Assembly (NCBI GenBank): GCA_027078745.1
Contig: JALWWO010000024.1
Span: 1 to 33,745, forward strand
Direction of reading: 5' to 3'
Source of the DNA: Chromatiaceae bacterium
Lineage (GTDB): Bacteria; Pseudomonadota; Gammaproteobacteria; Chromatiales; Chromatiaceae
DNA: 33,745 nucleotides
Shown here: positions 14,791 to 23,223 of the stretch, piece after piece
How the letters are laid out: every line of letters starts with the position of its first letter
Position numbering within the stretch: the stretch's first letter is position 1
Translations under genes and position numbers: made by a program
The notes under the pieces: model-generated
What the model was told of the DNA's origin: nothing
What the model saw: only the letters and a program-made list of their open reading frames with translations
Database searches by the model: none

Positions 14791-15405
14791 TCAAGCGAAT
14801 ACTATCCAAGTGGTCGCAATGTATTTGATACCGGATTCCACGCGAACGGCGCGATGCTCGTGCGTCCAGAACGGCGGGAACAGTACCAGCATGCCCTGCT
14901 GGGGTCGGATGCGCACGTGCTGATAGCGGAATTGGGTCTCTCCACCAGGGCCGGGCAGGTCATTCAGATACCAAAGAGCCACGAGCTGGCGTTGGCTGAA
15001 TTCATGGCTACCGCCGTCAATGTGCCAATGGTAGAACTCCCCGGGTAAATAGCGTTGGACCTGATAGCCCAGATCCTTGAAGGGACCCTTGAAATAGGGG
15101 AATGCTTCCCGAAACTCCCCCAAAGCCTGGCGCAAGGATTGGAAGAAGACCCGATCTACATCCCGCCATTCCGGTCGGTTGCTGACCACGAGATCTGTAG
15201 TGCGCTTGATGCGGGAATCCCGGGTCCGGGTCTGACCGATGCGGCCTGCATATTGATGTTCGGGATGCGCTTCAAAACGGGCGATGACTTCCTCGCAGAA
15301 CAGGGGAGGCAGCGCATGCGGGCGGGTGAAGATAAAGCTACCCGGTTTGATCTCCCGCAAGGTGGAAAGCGGGAGACGCTCGGATTCTTCAACAGGGGGC
15401 AGCAT
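14791..15405 (-). CDS. 2OG-Fe(II) oxygenase, prolyl-4-hydroxylase-like
   Basis: A 204-residue non-haem iron dioxygenase of the PKHD/prolyl-4-hydroxylase type, which uses 2-oxoglutarate and oxygen to hydroxylate a protein or small substrate. The iron triad is visible as H-x-D in YHWHIDGGSHEF (near residue 127) and the distal histidine in FWTHEHRAVRV. The 2OG-binding basic residue is the lysine of ESGIKYIATTW. The double-stranded beta-helix core runs from about 100 to 200. ATG 15405 follows AGAAGG at good distance. It lies 16 bases after the DUF3127 gene, so the two are likely co-transcribed. The substrate is unknown. Confidence 0.9.
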   Translation of the reverse strand: MLPPVEESERLPLSTLREIKPGSFIFTRPHALPPLFCEEVIARFEAHPEHQYAGRIGQTRTRDSRIKRTTDLVVSNRPEWRDVDRVFFQSLRQALGEFREAFPYFKGPFKDLGYQVQRYLPGEFYHWHIDGGSHEFSQRQLVALWYLNDLPGPGGETQFRYQHVRIRPQQGMLVLFPPFWTHEHRAVRVESGIKYIATTWIVFA

Positions 15406-15421
15406 GAATCGACCTTCTGAT

Positions 15422-15763
15422 TTAGAAGGGGATATCGTCGTCTAGATCTTGGGAAGCCATAGGGCCAGATCCCACCTCTTGCAGAGGCACGTGTTGGACA
15501 TGGGGCCGGGTGACGCGCCAGGCCTTCACATCCGTGTACCAGCGCCCGTTGTATTCTCGGCTTTCCAGATCGATATTCACGGTCAGTTCCTCCCCTTCCC
15601 GAATGGCGAACTGATCGATGCGATTTCCCCAGACTGTGAAGCAAACTTTTTTGGGATAGTTACCGGGGAGCTCCAAAACATAGGATTGTCTCCGCCAAGG
15701 GCCTCGGGCAGATTCCCCGGACTGTTCCGGCAGGACTTGAATGATCTTACCGCTGATTTCCAT
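15422..15763 (-). CDS. DUF3127 OB-fold protein with SSB-like C-terminal tip
   Basis: A 113-residue protein of the DUF3127 family (MEISGKIIQVLPEQSG at the start, then YPKKVCFTVWGNRIDQF and SREYNGRWYTDVKAW), predicted to fold as an OB domain like single-stranded DNA-binding protein. After a flexible linker it ends DLDDDIPF, the acidic-hydrophobic tip through which SSB recruits repair and replication proteins. Nucleic-acid binding is therefore plausible but inferred. From memory the family is commonest in Bacteroidetes, so this copy may be transferred. It starts just downstream of the DUF4426 terminator and precedes the hydroxylase gene by 16 bases; its ribosome site is weak. Confidence 0.85.
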   Translation of the reverse strand: MEISGKIIQVLPEQSGESARGPWRRQSYVLELPGNYPKKVCFTVWGNRIDQFAIREGEELTVNIDLESREYNGRWYTDVKAWRVTRPHVQHVPLQEVGSGPMASQDLDDDIPF

Positions 15764-15785
15764 GAGCTTCGGAACGCCTCTTCAT

Positions 15786-15814
15786 GAAAGGACCTCCGGC
15801 AAGCCGAAGGTCCT
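15786..15814 (-). terminator. Intrinsic terminator after the DUF4426 gene
   Basis: On the minus strand an 11-bp stem (AGGACCTTCGG with CCGGAGGTCCT, one T-G pair, loop CTTG) lies 7 bases after the DUF4426 stop and is followed by TTTCAT. The T run is short. It would separate the long housekeeping operon upstream from the DUF3127/hydroxylase pair. Confidence 0.65.
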
Positions 15815-15821
15815 GAGCTGT

Positions 15822-16277
15822 TTATTGTACGGCGGAAAAGAATTGCTGATCCATCTGAATCTGAATAGGCGATCTCCTGCCCTGAGGGGTTACCTGAATA
15901 ACGAAGTGCAGGGTCTGACCCTCGTGCACGGGGAATTCGCCGATATAGTACAGGGCGCCTGCGTCTCGAATCTCTCGCATGGCCAAGGGAATTTGCTGGC
16001 CTGTGAGGGTTAAGATCTTCGCAGAAACGCGGGCAGGAACTGAGGTTCCTGTGGTGCCGGGCGATTCCTTGATGACGCTCACGTTGAGCAAACCGCGATT
16101 GCTGCTCCGCTGAATCCGATAAGCTTTCGCCACCTGCGGTGCCAAGGTGTCCGTGGTGAAGGCATTGTGATATACGGTGTAGCCGTCCACATGGGTGCTG
16201 TTCTCTGCAACTGCTTGGGTAGCTGCGGCGAAGCAGGCGAGTACACCTAAGCTGATGAGCAAAGTACGTCTTTTCAT
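15822..16277 (-). CDS. DUF4426 exported protein
   Basis: A 151-residue periplasmic protein. The ATG is preceded by GGAGGAAA, and the first 25 residues form a signal peptide cut near AVAENST. The mature part matches my recollection of the DUF4426 family (YTVYHNAFTTDTLAPQVAKAY near the start, LNVSV in the middle). In pseudomonads this gene sits in the metX/metW, yggT, proC and rdgB neighbourhood, and the same housekeeping genes lie just upstream here. Its function is unknown. It follows the first dynamin-like gene by 41 bases and ends in a clear hairpin. Confidence 0.85.
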   Translation of the reverse strand: MKRRTLLISLGVLACFAAATQAVAENSTHVDGYTVYHNAFTTDTLAPQVAKAYRIQRSSNRGLLNVSVIKESPGTTGTSVPARVSAKILTLTGQQIPLAMREIRDAGALYYIGEFPVHEGQTLHFVIQVTPQGRRSPIQIQMDQQFFSAVQ

Positions 16278-16318
16278 GGAATTTTCCTCCAGTGGTATTG
16301 GGTCCCGCCAGCGCAGAT

Positions 16319-18331
16319 TCAGCTCGATGCGCTGAGCGTCTGTGTGCGCGCTGCACTTGAAGCAGTTTTGGGAGATTTCCGCTCCTTCAGGGGATTATAG
16401 CGAAGGGCGTTGTTGATATTGCGCAAGGCGGTGAGCTGCTTTGCAGTCTCCACATACTGTTTGTTTGCTTCATCGATGCGCTCTTGGAGATTGTCCTTCG
16501 ATCGGTTGATGCGTTCCAGATTCTCCACCCGCAATGCGATATTACGCTTGTTCTCTTCAATCTGATCGATGATGGGCTGCAAGGAAAGTCGCATGGATCG
16601 TTCGAAATCTGCTCGGAAGCTATCGAACAAGGCGTTGAACCGTTCCACAAGATCCCTGTAATGGTCGATCACCACTGCTTTCGGCAGGAGAAACACCCGA
16701 GGCCGCTTGTAAAACAGGCGGGCCGCTCTCTGAATCTGCTCGGCTTCTGCCACGAAAGCAGCAGTGGAAAATACCTCCGGCGGCGAGAGGTTAAACCCGA
16801 GTTCCCGATCAAAACGGCGATAGGTTCGCAACAGCAGTCTGCGCACGCGCTCGCTCTCATGGATGAGTTTCTGCACCGCGCGTCCCAGCTCGTCGAACAG
16901 CTGTTTCATATGTCCTAACAGGGCAGACGTACTCCAAGCGTGTTCTAGTTCCTGTTGATTTTCCTCTAAGAGCTGATCGATCAGTTCCTTATTCAGGCTC
17001 TGGCGCATGATCTCTGTCTCTGCCAACAGCTTCTCCCGACTAGCCTGAAACAGGGAAATACTCTTCAAATACAGATCCTTATCTGCTTGAATCCGGTGAA
17101 GCAGATGTTCCAATACATCCGCGCTCTTTTTGCGCATCTCCTCCAACTCGGCGAGCTGAGATTCGATGTTCTGAATGCGCTGGGTGATGCGTTGCCGGCT
17201 GCGATTGACCAACTGTCCGATTTCCACGTCCAATACGTTGGAAAGCTGCTGGTATCGCTCTTCTAGGATCTGCCTGGAGATCCGATGCTCCAGCTCGCTG
17301 AGCTGACTCTTGGCCAACAGTAAGTCGTCCTCGTTCACCTTGGCTTGGAAGCCCATTCGAGCGGAAACCGCCGCAATTCGGTCCTCCTGGACTACCAAAG
17401 TGTTGGCGATGTACGTGATCTGGCGCTGAACCTCCGGTTCCTCTGCTTTGGGGTTCTGGGGCTGATCCCAGAGCAGATCGCTCTTGTTGAGCACGATCAG
17501 CGTTTTATCCCAACTCCTTTCCAACCGATGGGAGAGATAACGCCAGATCTCTCGGTCGTTAGCGCTCACCGCTGTGTCCGCTGCGAGCAGAAAGAGCAGG
17601 GCTTGGGATTTGGGCAACAGATCGGCGAGCAGCTCCGGTTCACTGGCCAACCCCTGAAGATCGGGCACGCTGATCAAACTGAGCCCTTGTTTGAACAGGG
17701 GATGGGGAAAACTCATGATGGCATAGCGCCATTTCATGACGCTCACTTTGCCCAGATTGGACCCCTCTCGATTCGCTTCCTCTAGAAGCCCGAGTCGCTT
17801 TGCTTCCCCAAGGGAAATGCTCTTCTGCTTGCGGATTTCTGAAAGCGTGGAGACCAGCTGTGCGAGGTCTTGCGTCTGTAGCGGATAATGCACCCAATAT
17901 TTCGGGTCCTTCTTCAAGGCTGCGATGGAAAGATTCTGGGTGCGGCTCTCAATGGGTAGCAGTCGGAGATAGGATTCATTGCGCCGCTCGTCCCAGAGGA
18001 TTTCTAGAGGACAGCGAGCAGAATGTTTCCCACTTTCCTGACTCGCAGTGAGCAAGGGTTCCTGGTAATCGGCAAAAAAAAGAGCGTCGATGAGGACCGA
18101 TTTTCCCCGACCAGGTTCCCCTAAAACTGCGATGCGCAGGCGGTGTTCCTGCAGAGCGCTGAGGGTACGGCGAATATGTGCCCGATTTTCCTCATTCAAT
18201 TCCCCCTGAATGCCGAGCCAACCTTCCAATTCTCGGACAGAACGAGCCACCCGTGATTTCCATTGGCGGTAATCCGAGAGATAATCTTGGATAATGTGGG
18301 TCTGCATGTGGCGAGGTACCGAGGACACCAT
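16319..18331 (-). CDS. Dynamin-like large GTPase, soluble type
   Basis: A protein of about 670 residues with an N-terminal GTPase of the dynamin/bacterial dynamin-like superfamily. G1 is GEPGRGKS near residue 71, G3 is DLQG within SVPDLQGLAS, and G4 is NKSD in LIVLNKSDLLW. Long charged helices from about 370 to 480 (QRIQNIESQLAELEEMRKK) and from 560 onward form the stalk-like part. I see no convincing transmembrane span, so any membrane contact must be peripheral. The start is uncertain: ATG 18331 is chosen, TTG 18337 and ATG 18307 are alternatives. It lies about 100 bases after yggU and before DUF4426. Its cellular job is unknown; relatives remodel membranes. Confidence 0.82.
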   Translation of the reverse strand: MVSSVPRHMQTHIIQDYLSDYRQWKSRVARSVRELEGWLGIQGELNEENRAHIRRTLSALQEHRLRIAVLGEPGRGKSVLIDALFFADYQEPLLTASQESGKHSARCPLEILWDERRNESYLRLLPIESRTQNLSIAALKKDPKYWVHYPLQTQDLAQLVSTLSEIRKQKSISLGEAKRLGLLEEANREGSNLGKVSVMKWRYAIMSFPHPLFKQGLSLISVPDLQGLASEPELLADLLPKSQALLFLLAADTAVSANDREIWRYLSHRLERSWDKTLIVLNKSDLLWDQPQNPKAEEPEVQRQITYIANTLVVQEDRIAAVSARMGFQAKVNEDDLLLAKSQLSELEHRISRQILEERYQQLSNVLDVEIGQLVNRSRQRITQRIQNIESQLAELEEMRKKSADVLEHLLHRIQADKDLYLKSISLFQASREKLLAETEIMRQSLNKELIDQLLEENQQELEHAWSTSALLGHMKQLFDELGRAVQKLIHESERVRRLLLRTYRRFDRELGFNLSPPEVFSTAAFVAEAEQIQRAARLFYKRPRVFLLPKAVVIDHYRDLVERFNALFDSFRADFERSMRLSLQPIIDQIEENKRNIALRVENLERINRSKDNLQERIDEANKQYVETAKQLTALRNINNALRYNPLKERKSPKTASSAARTQTLSASS

Positions 18332-18437
18332 TCTCAAGGCAAGTATACCTGAGCTATCCTACTTCCACAGCGCATTCCTTGGGGTTTTTATCGCCTGAAT
18401 CGAAGTACGACAGCCTTCCGCAGATCGGATCGGGCTG

Positions 18438-18734
18438 TTAGCTGAGGCAGACGGGCAATCGCTTCGGGCGATGGATGCGCACCCGCTTGATGCGGCTTCG
18501 CTCGCCGCTGAGGATCCGGATCGCAGATTGAGACACGCCGAACTGCTCTGCCAGAAACCGCCGGAGGTGAGCGTTGGCCTTGCCTTCCACCGGCGGCGCC
18601 GTGATGCGGACCTTCAAAACCTCCCCTGCAGGGGCTTCTAGGGCATCCCGCTTTGCCCGAGGCAATACCCGCAATTGCAAGTGGAGATCGTCCCCTTCCC
18701 AATGCCAGCCCTGCGCTTTGACATTCGGTTCCAT
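18438..18734 (-). CDS. yggU: YggU/DUF167 family protein
   Basis: A 98-residue member of the DUF167 family. Recognisable family parts are LQLRVLPRAKRDAL, VRITAPPVEGKANAHL and IRILSGERSRIKRVRI. The function is unknown, but the gene is commonly attached to yggT. Its ATG overlaps the yggT stop by one base (TAATG), so the chosen start is well supported. A longer in-frame extension upstream would run inside yggT and is ignored. Confidence 0.93.
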   Translation of the reverse strand: MEPNVKAQGWHWEGDDLHLQLRVLPRAKRDALEAPAGEVLKVRITAPPVEGKANAHLRRFLAEQFGVSQSAIRILSGERSRIKRVRIHRPKRLPVCLS

Positions 18735-19309
18735 TAAAACGGGCTGCCTGTGAGCCATTTCAAGGGCGGCAACAGGAGCATTTCCAGGAGGATGAGGCCC
18801 ACCATGACCAGCATGGGGGAGAGATCTAACCCGCCTACGGGAGGCAGCATGCGCTGGGCAGGTCGCATCAAAGGTGCTGTGAGATCCTGAAGGAAACGAG
18901 CGAGGGGGTGATAGGGATCTGGATTGACCCAACTCAGGATCGCTTGGATCAACACTGCGCCGAGAAACAGCGTGAGCACCTGCCCGAACAAGGCAGGCAA
19001 TGACCAGAGCAATGCGCCCCAGGCTTGGCTACCCAGTCCCACCAACAGCCCGATGAGAAAGAGTTCCAAGCTCTTCAGCCCCCAGGCGAGCACGAGAGAG
19101 GCCCAGTCTAAACCGCCGATGCCGGGCAGAAATCGGCGCAAGGGGCGCAGCGGCGGTGCCGTGAGACGGACGACGAATTGAGAGAGGGGATTATAGAAAT
19201 CCGCCCGCACCCATTGAAGGAAGAAGCGGAGCAACACCAGCGTTCCATATAGACCCAAAAAGATCTGGATGAGGAAGATCAAGGGGTTAGTAAAATATTC
19301 CGAGCTCAT
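18734..19309 (-). CDS. yggT: YggT family inner-membrane protein
   Basis: A 191-residue inner-membrane protein made of two YggT repeats, each with a pair of hydrophobic helices and the conserved motif DFYNPLSQFVVRLTAPPLRPLRR (first copy, near residue 36) or DPYHPLARFLQDLTAPLMRP (second copy, near 131). The family is linked to osmotic tolerance and, in plastids, to cytochrome assembly; its bacterial role is unsettled. Its ATG overlaps the proC stop by four bases and its stop overlaps the yggU start, placing it firmly in the operon. Confidence 0.95.
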   Translation of the reverse strand: MSSEYFTNPLIFLIQIFLGLYGTLVLLRFFLQWVRADFYNPLSQFVVRLTAPPLRPLRRFLPGIGGLDWASLVLAWGLKSLELFLIGLLVGLGSQAWGALLWSLPALFGQVLTLFLGAVLIQAILSWVNPDPYHPLARFLQDLTAPLMRPAQRMLPPVGGLDLSPMLVMVGLILLEMLLLPPLKWLTGSPF

Positions 19310-20136
19310 GCATCTTCCCCGAGCAATTGGGAGAGTTCTTGAGAACGGCGGTGCGCTGCCTGCACGGCCTGCAGGACGAGCGGCTCAAAGCCCCCGGCTT
19401 GAAACACTTCGAGGGCCTGTTCCGTGGTACCTCCGGGCGAAGTTACCTGGGCGCGCAAGGTCTCGGGCGATCCCTCGCTTTCCACCGCCATGCGGGCAGC
19501 GCCCAAGGCGGTCTGAATGCTGAGCAGTCGGGCATTTTCCTCATCCAGACCCAGGGCCACCGCTGCTTTTTCCAGGGCCTCCATGAGCAAGAAGAAATAG
19601 GCGGGACCGCTGCCGGAGACGGCGGTGGCCACGTCCAGAAGGCCTTCCTCCGGTACCCAGCGGGTCAATCCGCCGGCTCGGAGAATGGTTTCCGCCAGAT
19701 TGCGCTGGTCCGGCGTAACTTCGGGAGAAGCGTGCAACACGATGGCCCCCGCCTGAATCATTGCGGGTGTGTTGGGCATGGCCCGCACCAAGGGCCGCGC
19801 ATCGTCCAACCAGTGCTGAAGATCCCGTTCTCGAATCCCCGCCATGATGGAGATGGTCAGGGGGGCAGGCTTTGGGGACGCCTGCCCCAGGGCTCGGCAA
19901 ACGCTTTTCGCCACCTGGGGCTTGACGCAGAGGAGCACCACTTCCGCCCGACGCTGGGCTTCTTCATTCTCTGCTAAGGCACAGATGCCATATCGCTCTG
20001 CCAAAAAACGGCGCTTTTCCCCATCGGGTTCGCTCACGATTAGATGGGCGGGATCATAGCCATCTTGAATCAAGCCCCCGATGAGGCTGCTGGCCATGTT
20101 GCCACCACCGATAAAGGCAAGGGTCGCTGTTGTCAT
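19306..20136 (-). CDS. proC: Pyrroline-5-carboxylate reductase
   Basis: Catalyses the last step of proline synthesis, NAD(P)H-dependent reduction of pyrroline-5-carboxylate. It has 276 residues, as is usual. The Rossmann loop is GGGNMASSLIGGL at residue 10; the family motifs AMPNTPAMIQAGA (near 118), AVSGSGPAYFFLLMEAL (near 169) and TSPGGTTEQAL (near 231) are all present. It lies 18 bases after yggS, the usual pairing, and overlaps yggT. Confidence 0.98.
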   Translation of the reverse strand: MTTATLAFIGGGNMASSLIGGLIQDGYDPAHLIVSEPDGEKRRFLAERYGICALAENEEAQRRAEVVLLCVKPQVAKSVCRALGQASPKPAPLTISIMAGIRERDLQHWLDDARPLVRAMPNTPAMIQAGAIVLHASPEVTPDQRNLAETILRAGGLTRWVPEEGLLDVATAVSGSGPAYFFLLMEALEKAAVALGLDEENARLLSIQTALGAARMAVESEGSPETLRAQVTSPGGTTEQALEVFQAGGFEPLVLQAVQAAHRRSQELSQLLGEDA

Positions 20137-20154
20137 CTATCTATCCTGACGAAA

Positions 20155-20856
20155 TTAAGAAGGACGCTTGCCGAAGATCGCTGTACCCACCCGCACCCAG
20201 GTTGCGCCCTCGGCAATCGCTGCTTCCAGATCGGCGGACATGCCCATGGAAAGCTCTGGCAATGGGCAGCAGGGTTTGGAAACCCGATCCCGCAGTTGCC
20301 GCAGCGCTTGGAAGGGTTTGCGCTGCGCTGCTTCTCCTTGGGCCGGTGGAGGCAGGGTCATGAGCCCCATCACCCGAAGGTTCGGCAGTTCCCGACAGGC
20401 TGCGATGAAATCCGCCACCGCTTCCGGTGGAATACCTGCCTTGGTAACTTCGCCGCTCAGATTCACCTGAATGAAGACGCGCAGCGGATCGAGATGAACC
20501 GGCCGCTGCTGGGACAGACGTTCGGCATGACGCAGATCCGCGAGCCCGTGGACCCAATGGAAACGGGTGGCGATCTCCTGGGTCTTGTTGCGCTGAATGC
20601 GCCCGATAAAATGCCATTCCAAGGGGAGATGCTCCAAAGCCGTCATCTTGACCAGAGCTTCCTGCACATAGCTCTCCCCGAAGCTTCCCTGCCCTGCTTC
20701 CCAAGCCGCTCGAATCTTCTGAATGGACTGCCGCTTGCTGACCGCGACCAGGCGCACACTGCCCGGCGCTCGACCGAACCGCTGTTCCGCCAAACGGATG
20801 CGGCCGTAAACGCTCGCCAGATTTGCCCGCACGACCAGGGGATCTCCGCCCATCAC
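20155..20856 (-). CDS. yggS: PLP homeostasis protein YggS
   Basis: A 233-residue PLP-binding TIM-barrel protein (PLPBP family) with no known enzymatic reaction; it keeps vitamin B6 and amino/keto acid pools balanced. The PLP lysine lies in [48 protein letters not shown] and [26 protein letters not shown] are the family signatures, complete to the end. Its start overlaps the rdgB stop by four bases. Confidence 0.97.
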   Translation of the reverse strand: MMGGDPLVVRANLASVYGRIRLAEQRFGRAPGSVRLVAVSKRQSIQKIRAAWEAGQGSFGESYVQEALVKMTALEHLPLEWHFIGRIQRNKTQEIATRFHWVHGLADLRHAERLSQQRPVHLDPLRVFIQVNLSGEVTKAGIPPEAVADFIAACRELPNLRVMGLMTLPPPAQGEAAQRKPFQALRQLRDRVSKPCCPLPELSMGMSADLEAAIAEGATWVRVGTAIFGKRPS

Positions 20857-21458
20857 TTCTGCTCCCGCAGATAGGCGATGAGTTTCCGCAGCGCCTGCCC
20901 CCGATGGCTCAGGCGGTTCTTGGTTTCAGGATCGAGTTCTGCCGCACTGCATCGCTCAGAGGGCACGAAGAAGACGGGATCGTAACCGAAACCGTTCTGT
21001 CCGCGGGGGGCCCTGAGAATGGCACCTTCCCAGGTGCCCTGGCAGATGACCGGCGTGGGATCCGCTGCATGGCGCAGATAAACCATGACACATTGGAAAC
21101 GGGCGGTGCGAGCTTCTGAGGGGAGCCCTTTCAAAGCGGCGAGGAGTTTGCGGAGGTTTTCCTCATCGGAAGCGCCCACACCGGCGAAGCGGGCGGAGAA
21201 GATGCCAGGAGCGCCCTTCAGGGCATCCACCTCTAGGCCGGAATCGTCCGCGATGGCGGGCAGACCGCTATAAGCAGCTGCTTGGCGCGCCTTGAGGATG
21301 GCGTTCTCCACAAAGGTTTTGCCCGTTTCCTCGATCTCGGGTACTTGGAAGTCTCCCTGAGGGCGAATCCGAATTCCTTCTTCGGCGAGCAAGCTTTCGA
21401 TCTCCTGCCGTTTCCCCGGGTTGTTACTCGCCAGTACAATAGTCTTTTGTTCCTTCAT
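20853..21458 (-). CDS. rdgB: XTP/dITP pyrophosphatase (Ham1/RdgB)
   Basis: Hydrolyses non-canonical purine triphosphates (dITP, XTP) to monophosphates, keeping deaminated bases out of DNA and RNA. The 201 residues are typical. Motifs: [16 protein letters not shown] near residue 9, [22 protein letters not shown] near 69 with the metal-binding aspartates, and [10 protein letters not shown] near 157. It lies 2 bases after rph, a pairing widely seen in bacteria. Confidence 0.97.
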   Translation of the reverse strand: MKEQKTIVLASNNPGKRQEIESLLAEEGIRIRPQGDFQVPEIEETGKTFVENAILKARQAAAYSGLPAIADDSGLEVDALKGAPGIFSARFAGVGASDEENLRKLLAALKGLPSEARTARFQCVMVYLRHAADPTPVICQGTWEGAILRAPRGQNGFGYDPVFFVPSERCSAAELDPETKNRLSHRGQALRKLIAYLREQK

Positions 21459-21460
21459 GC

Positions 21461-22156
21461 TCAGGTTGCTCTTTGCGCCGCTAGGATCTGTTGAATACCC
21501 GTTTCCGCCAGAGTTAAGAGCTGATCCAACGCTCTCCGGCTGAAGGACTGCTGCTCCGCCGTGCCCTGAATCTCGATGAAATGGCCCTGTTCATCCATGA
21601 CCACATTCATATCGGTCTGGGCCTTGCAGTCCTCCGCATAATCCAGATCGAGAACCGCCGCGCCCTGCACGAGTCCCACGGAAACCGCAGCGATCTGATG
21701 TTTCAGGGGATTTTCAGCGGTTTCCAGCTGGGCCAAGGCGTCCCGCAAGGCGAGCCATGCCCCGCTGATGGCTGCGGTGCGGGTGCCCCCGTCCGCCTGC
21801 AGCACATCGCAGTCCAGAATCAGGGTGTGTTCCCCCAGCGCGGAGAGATCCACCGCCGCCCGCAGAGAGCGCCCGATAAGCCGCTGAATTTCCAACGTTC
21901 GCCCCCCCTGCTTGCCCCGCACAGCCTCTCGGGGGCTGCGTTCGCCAGTGGCGCGGGGCAACATGCCGTATTCCGCCGTGATCCAACCCTGGCCCTGACC
22001 TCGGAGAAAGGGGGGCACACCTGCTTCGATGGTCGCGGTGCATAGGACTTTAGTGTTCCCGAACACCGCTAACACGGAGCCTTCCGGCGGATCGGTAAAC
22101 CCTCGGAGGAAGCGGATGGGGCGCAGCTGATCGGGGCGGCGTTGAGAAGGTCGCAT
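21461..22156 (-). CDS. rph: Ribonuclease PH
   Basis: A phosphate-dependent 3'-5' exoribonuclease that trims tRNA 3' ends as a hexamer. It has 231 residues from ATG 22156 ([14 protein letters not shown]), preceded by AGGGTGAGG. A GTG at 22165 overlapping the nadA stop would add three residues and is less likely. Motifs: [22 protein letters not shown] (substrate/phosphate region), [32 protein letters not shown] and the final third [20 protein letters not shown] with the metal-binding aspartates. Complete; no truncation as in laboratory E. coli K-12. Confidence 0.97.
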   Translation of the reverse strand: MRPSQRRPDQLRPIRFLRGFTDPPEGSVLAVFGNTKVLCTATIEAGVPPFLRGQGQGWITAEYGMLPRATGERSPREAVRGKQGGRTLEIQRLIGRSLRAAVDLSALGEHTLILDCDVLQADGGTRTAAISGAWLALRDALAQLETAENPLKHQIAAVSVGLVQGAAVLDLDYAEDCKAQTDMNVVMDEQGHFIEIQGTAEQQSFSRRALDQLLTLAETGIQQILAAQRAT

Positions 22157-22161
22157 GTCCC

Positions 22162-23223
22162 TCACCCTTTGGCGGGTCTGCCGATGCCCCGTGCCCGCGC
22201 GAAATCCAACATGCGCTGGATGGGCACCACTGCTTTTTCGCGGATCTCCGGCGGGATTTGAACCTCTTGATCTTGTCGGATCAAGACCTGTTCCAAACTC
22301 TGCAAGGCGTTCATGCCCATCCAGGGACAGTTGGCACAGCTCTCACAGGTGGCCCCCTCGCCGGCGGTAGGGGCTGCGATGAGGGTTTTGTCCGGTGCGA
22401 GCTGGCGCATCTTCCAGAAAATGCCCTCATCCGTGGCTACGATGAACTTCCGCTGGGGCAGCTCGGCCACTGCTTTGATGAGCTGGGTGGTGGAACCCAC
22501 CACATCTGCCTGATCGATGACTTCCTTCGGGGATTCGGGATGTACCAGGACCGCCGCATCGGGATGGAGCCGCCGGAGCCGTTCGAGGGCAAAGCCCTTG
22601 AATTCTTCATGGACCACGCAGGCCCCAGGCCATAGCAACATCTCCGCGCCGGTCATGCGTTCGATGTAATGGCCGAGATGTTTGTCCGGCGCCCAGAGAA
22701 TCTTTTCTCCCTGGTCCCGCAGGTATTCCACGATGGGCAGGGCGATGCTGGAAGTCACCACCCAATCAGCGCGTGCCTTGACCGCTGCGGAAGTATTGGC
22801 ATAGACCACCACCTTGTGATCCGGATATTGGTCGCAGAACTGAGAGAAGAGCCCCGCAGGACAGCTTTCATCCAGGGAACAGGTAGCATCCAGGTTCGGC
22901 ATGAGCACCCGCTTTTCCGGATTGAGGATCTTTGCGGTCTCCCCCATGAAGCGCACTCCGCAGACCACTAACAGACTCGCATCGCTCTCGGTGCCGAAGC
23001 GGGCCATTTCCAGAGAATCCGCCACAATGCCGCCGGTCTCCTCTGCCAAGGCCTGGAGTTCCCCATCGGTGTAATAATGGGCCACCAAGACCGCATCCAA
23101 GGCTTGGAGATGCGCCTGGATGCGGGCTTTCAGGGCTTCTTTCTCTCCCTCCGAGAGACTGGGCCATTGGGGATGGGGCGGGGGTTTGATGGTGGGAACA
23201 GGGGGAGCGGAAAGGATGGTCAT
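22162..23223 (-). CDS. nadA: Quinolinate synthase NadA
   Basis: Condenses iminoaspartate with dihydroxyacetone phosphate to quinolinate in de novo NAD synthesis, using an oxygen-sensitive [4Fe-4S] cluster. It has 353 residues. Cluster cysteines are visible in [15 protein letters not shown] (near residue 108), [14 protein letters not shown] (near 133) and the C-terminal [15 protein letters not shown] (near 293). VAHYYTD, the usual substrate segment near the N-terminus, is present. Its ATG overlaps the end of the second dynamin-like gene by four bases, an unusual coupling of NAD synthesis to a membrane GTPase. Confidence 0.97.
   Translation of the reverse strand: MTILSAPPVPTIKPPPHPQWPSLSEGEKEALKARIQAHLQALDAVLVAHYYTDGELQALAEETGGIVADSLEMARFGTESDASLLVVCGVRFMGETAKILNPEKRVLMPNLDATCSLDESCPAGLFSQFCDQYPDHKVVVYANTSAAVKARADWVVTSSIALPIVEYLRDQGEKILWAPDKHLGHYIERMTGAEMLLWPGACVVHEEFKGFALERLRRLHPDAAVLVHPESPKEVIDQADVVGSTTQLIKAVAELPQRKFIVATDEGIFWKMRQLAPDKTLIAAPTAGEGATCESCANCPWMGMNALQSLEQVLIRQDQEVQIPPEIREKAVVPIQRMLDFARARGIGRPAKG

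Noticed and set aside
20044-20874. A 276-residue plus-strand frame opposite yggS
   Set aside because: yggS is complete and conserved on the other strand; the frame has no recognisable features.
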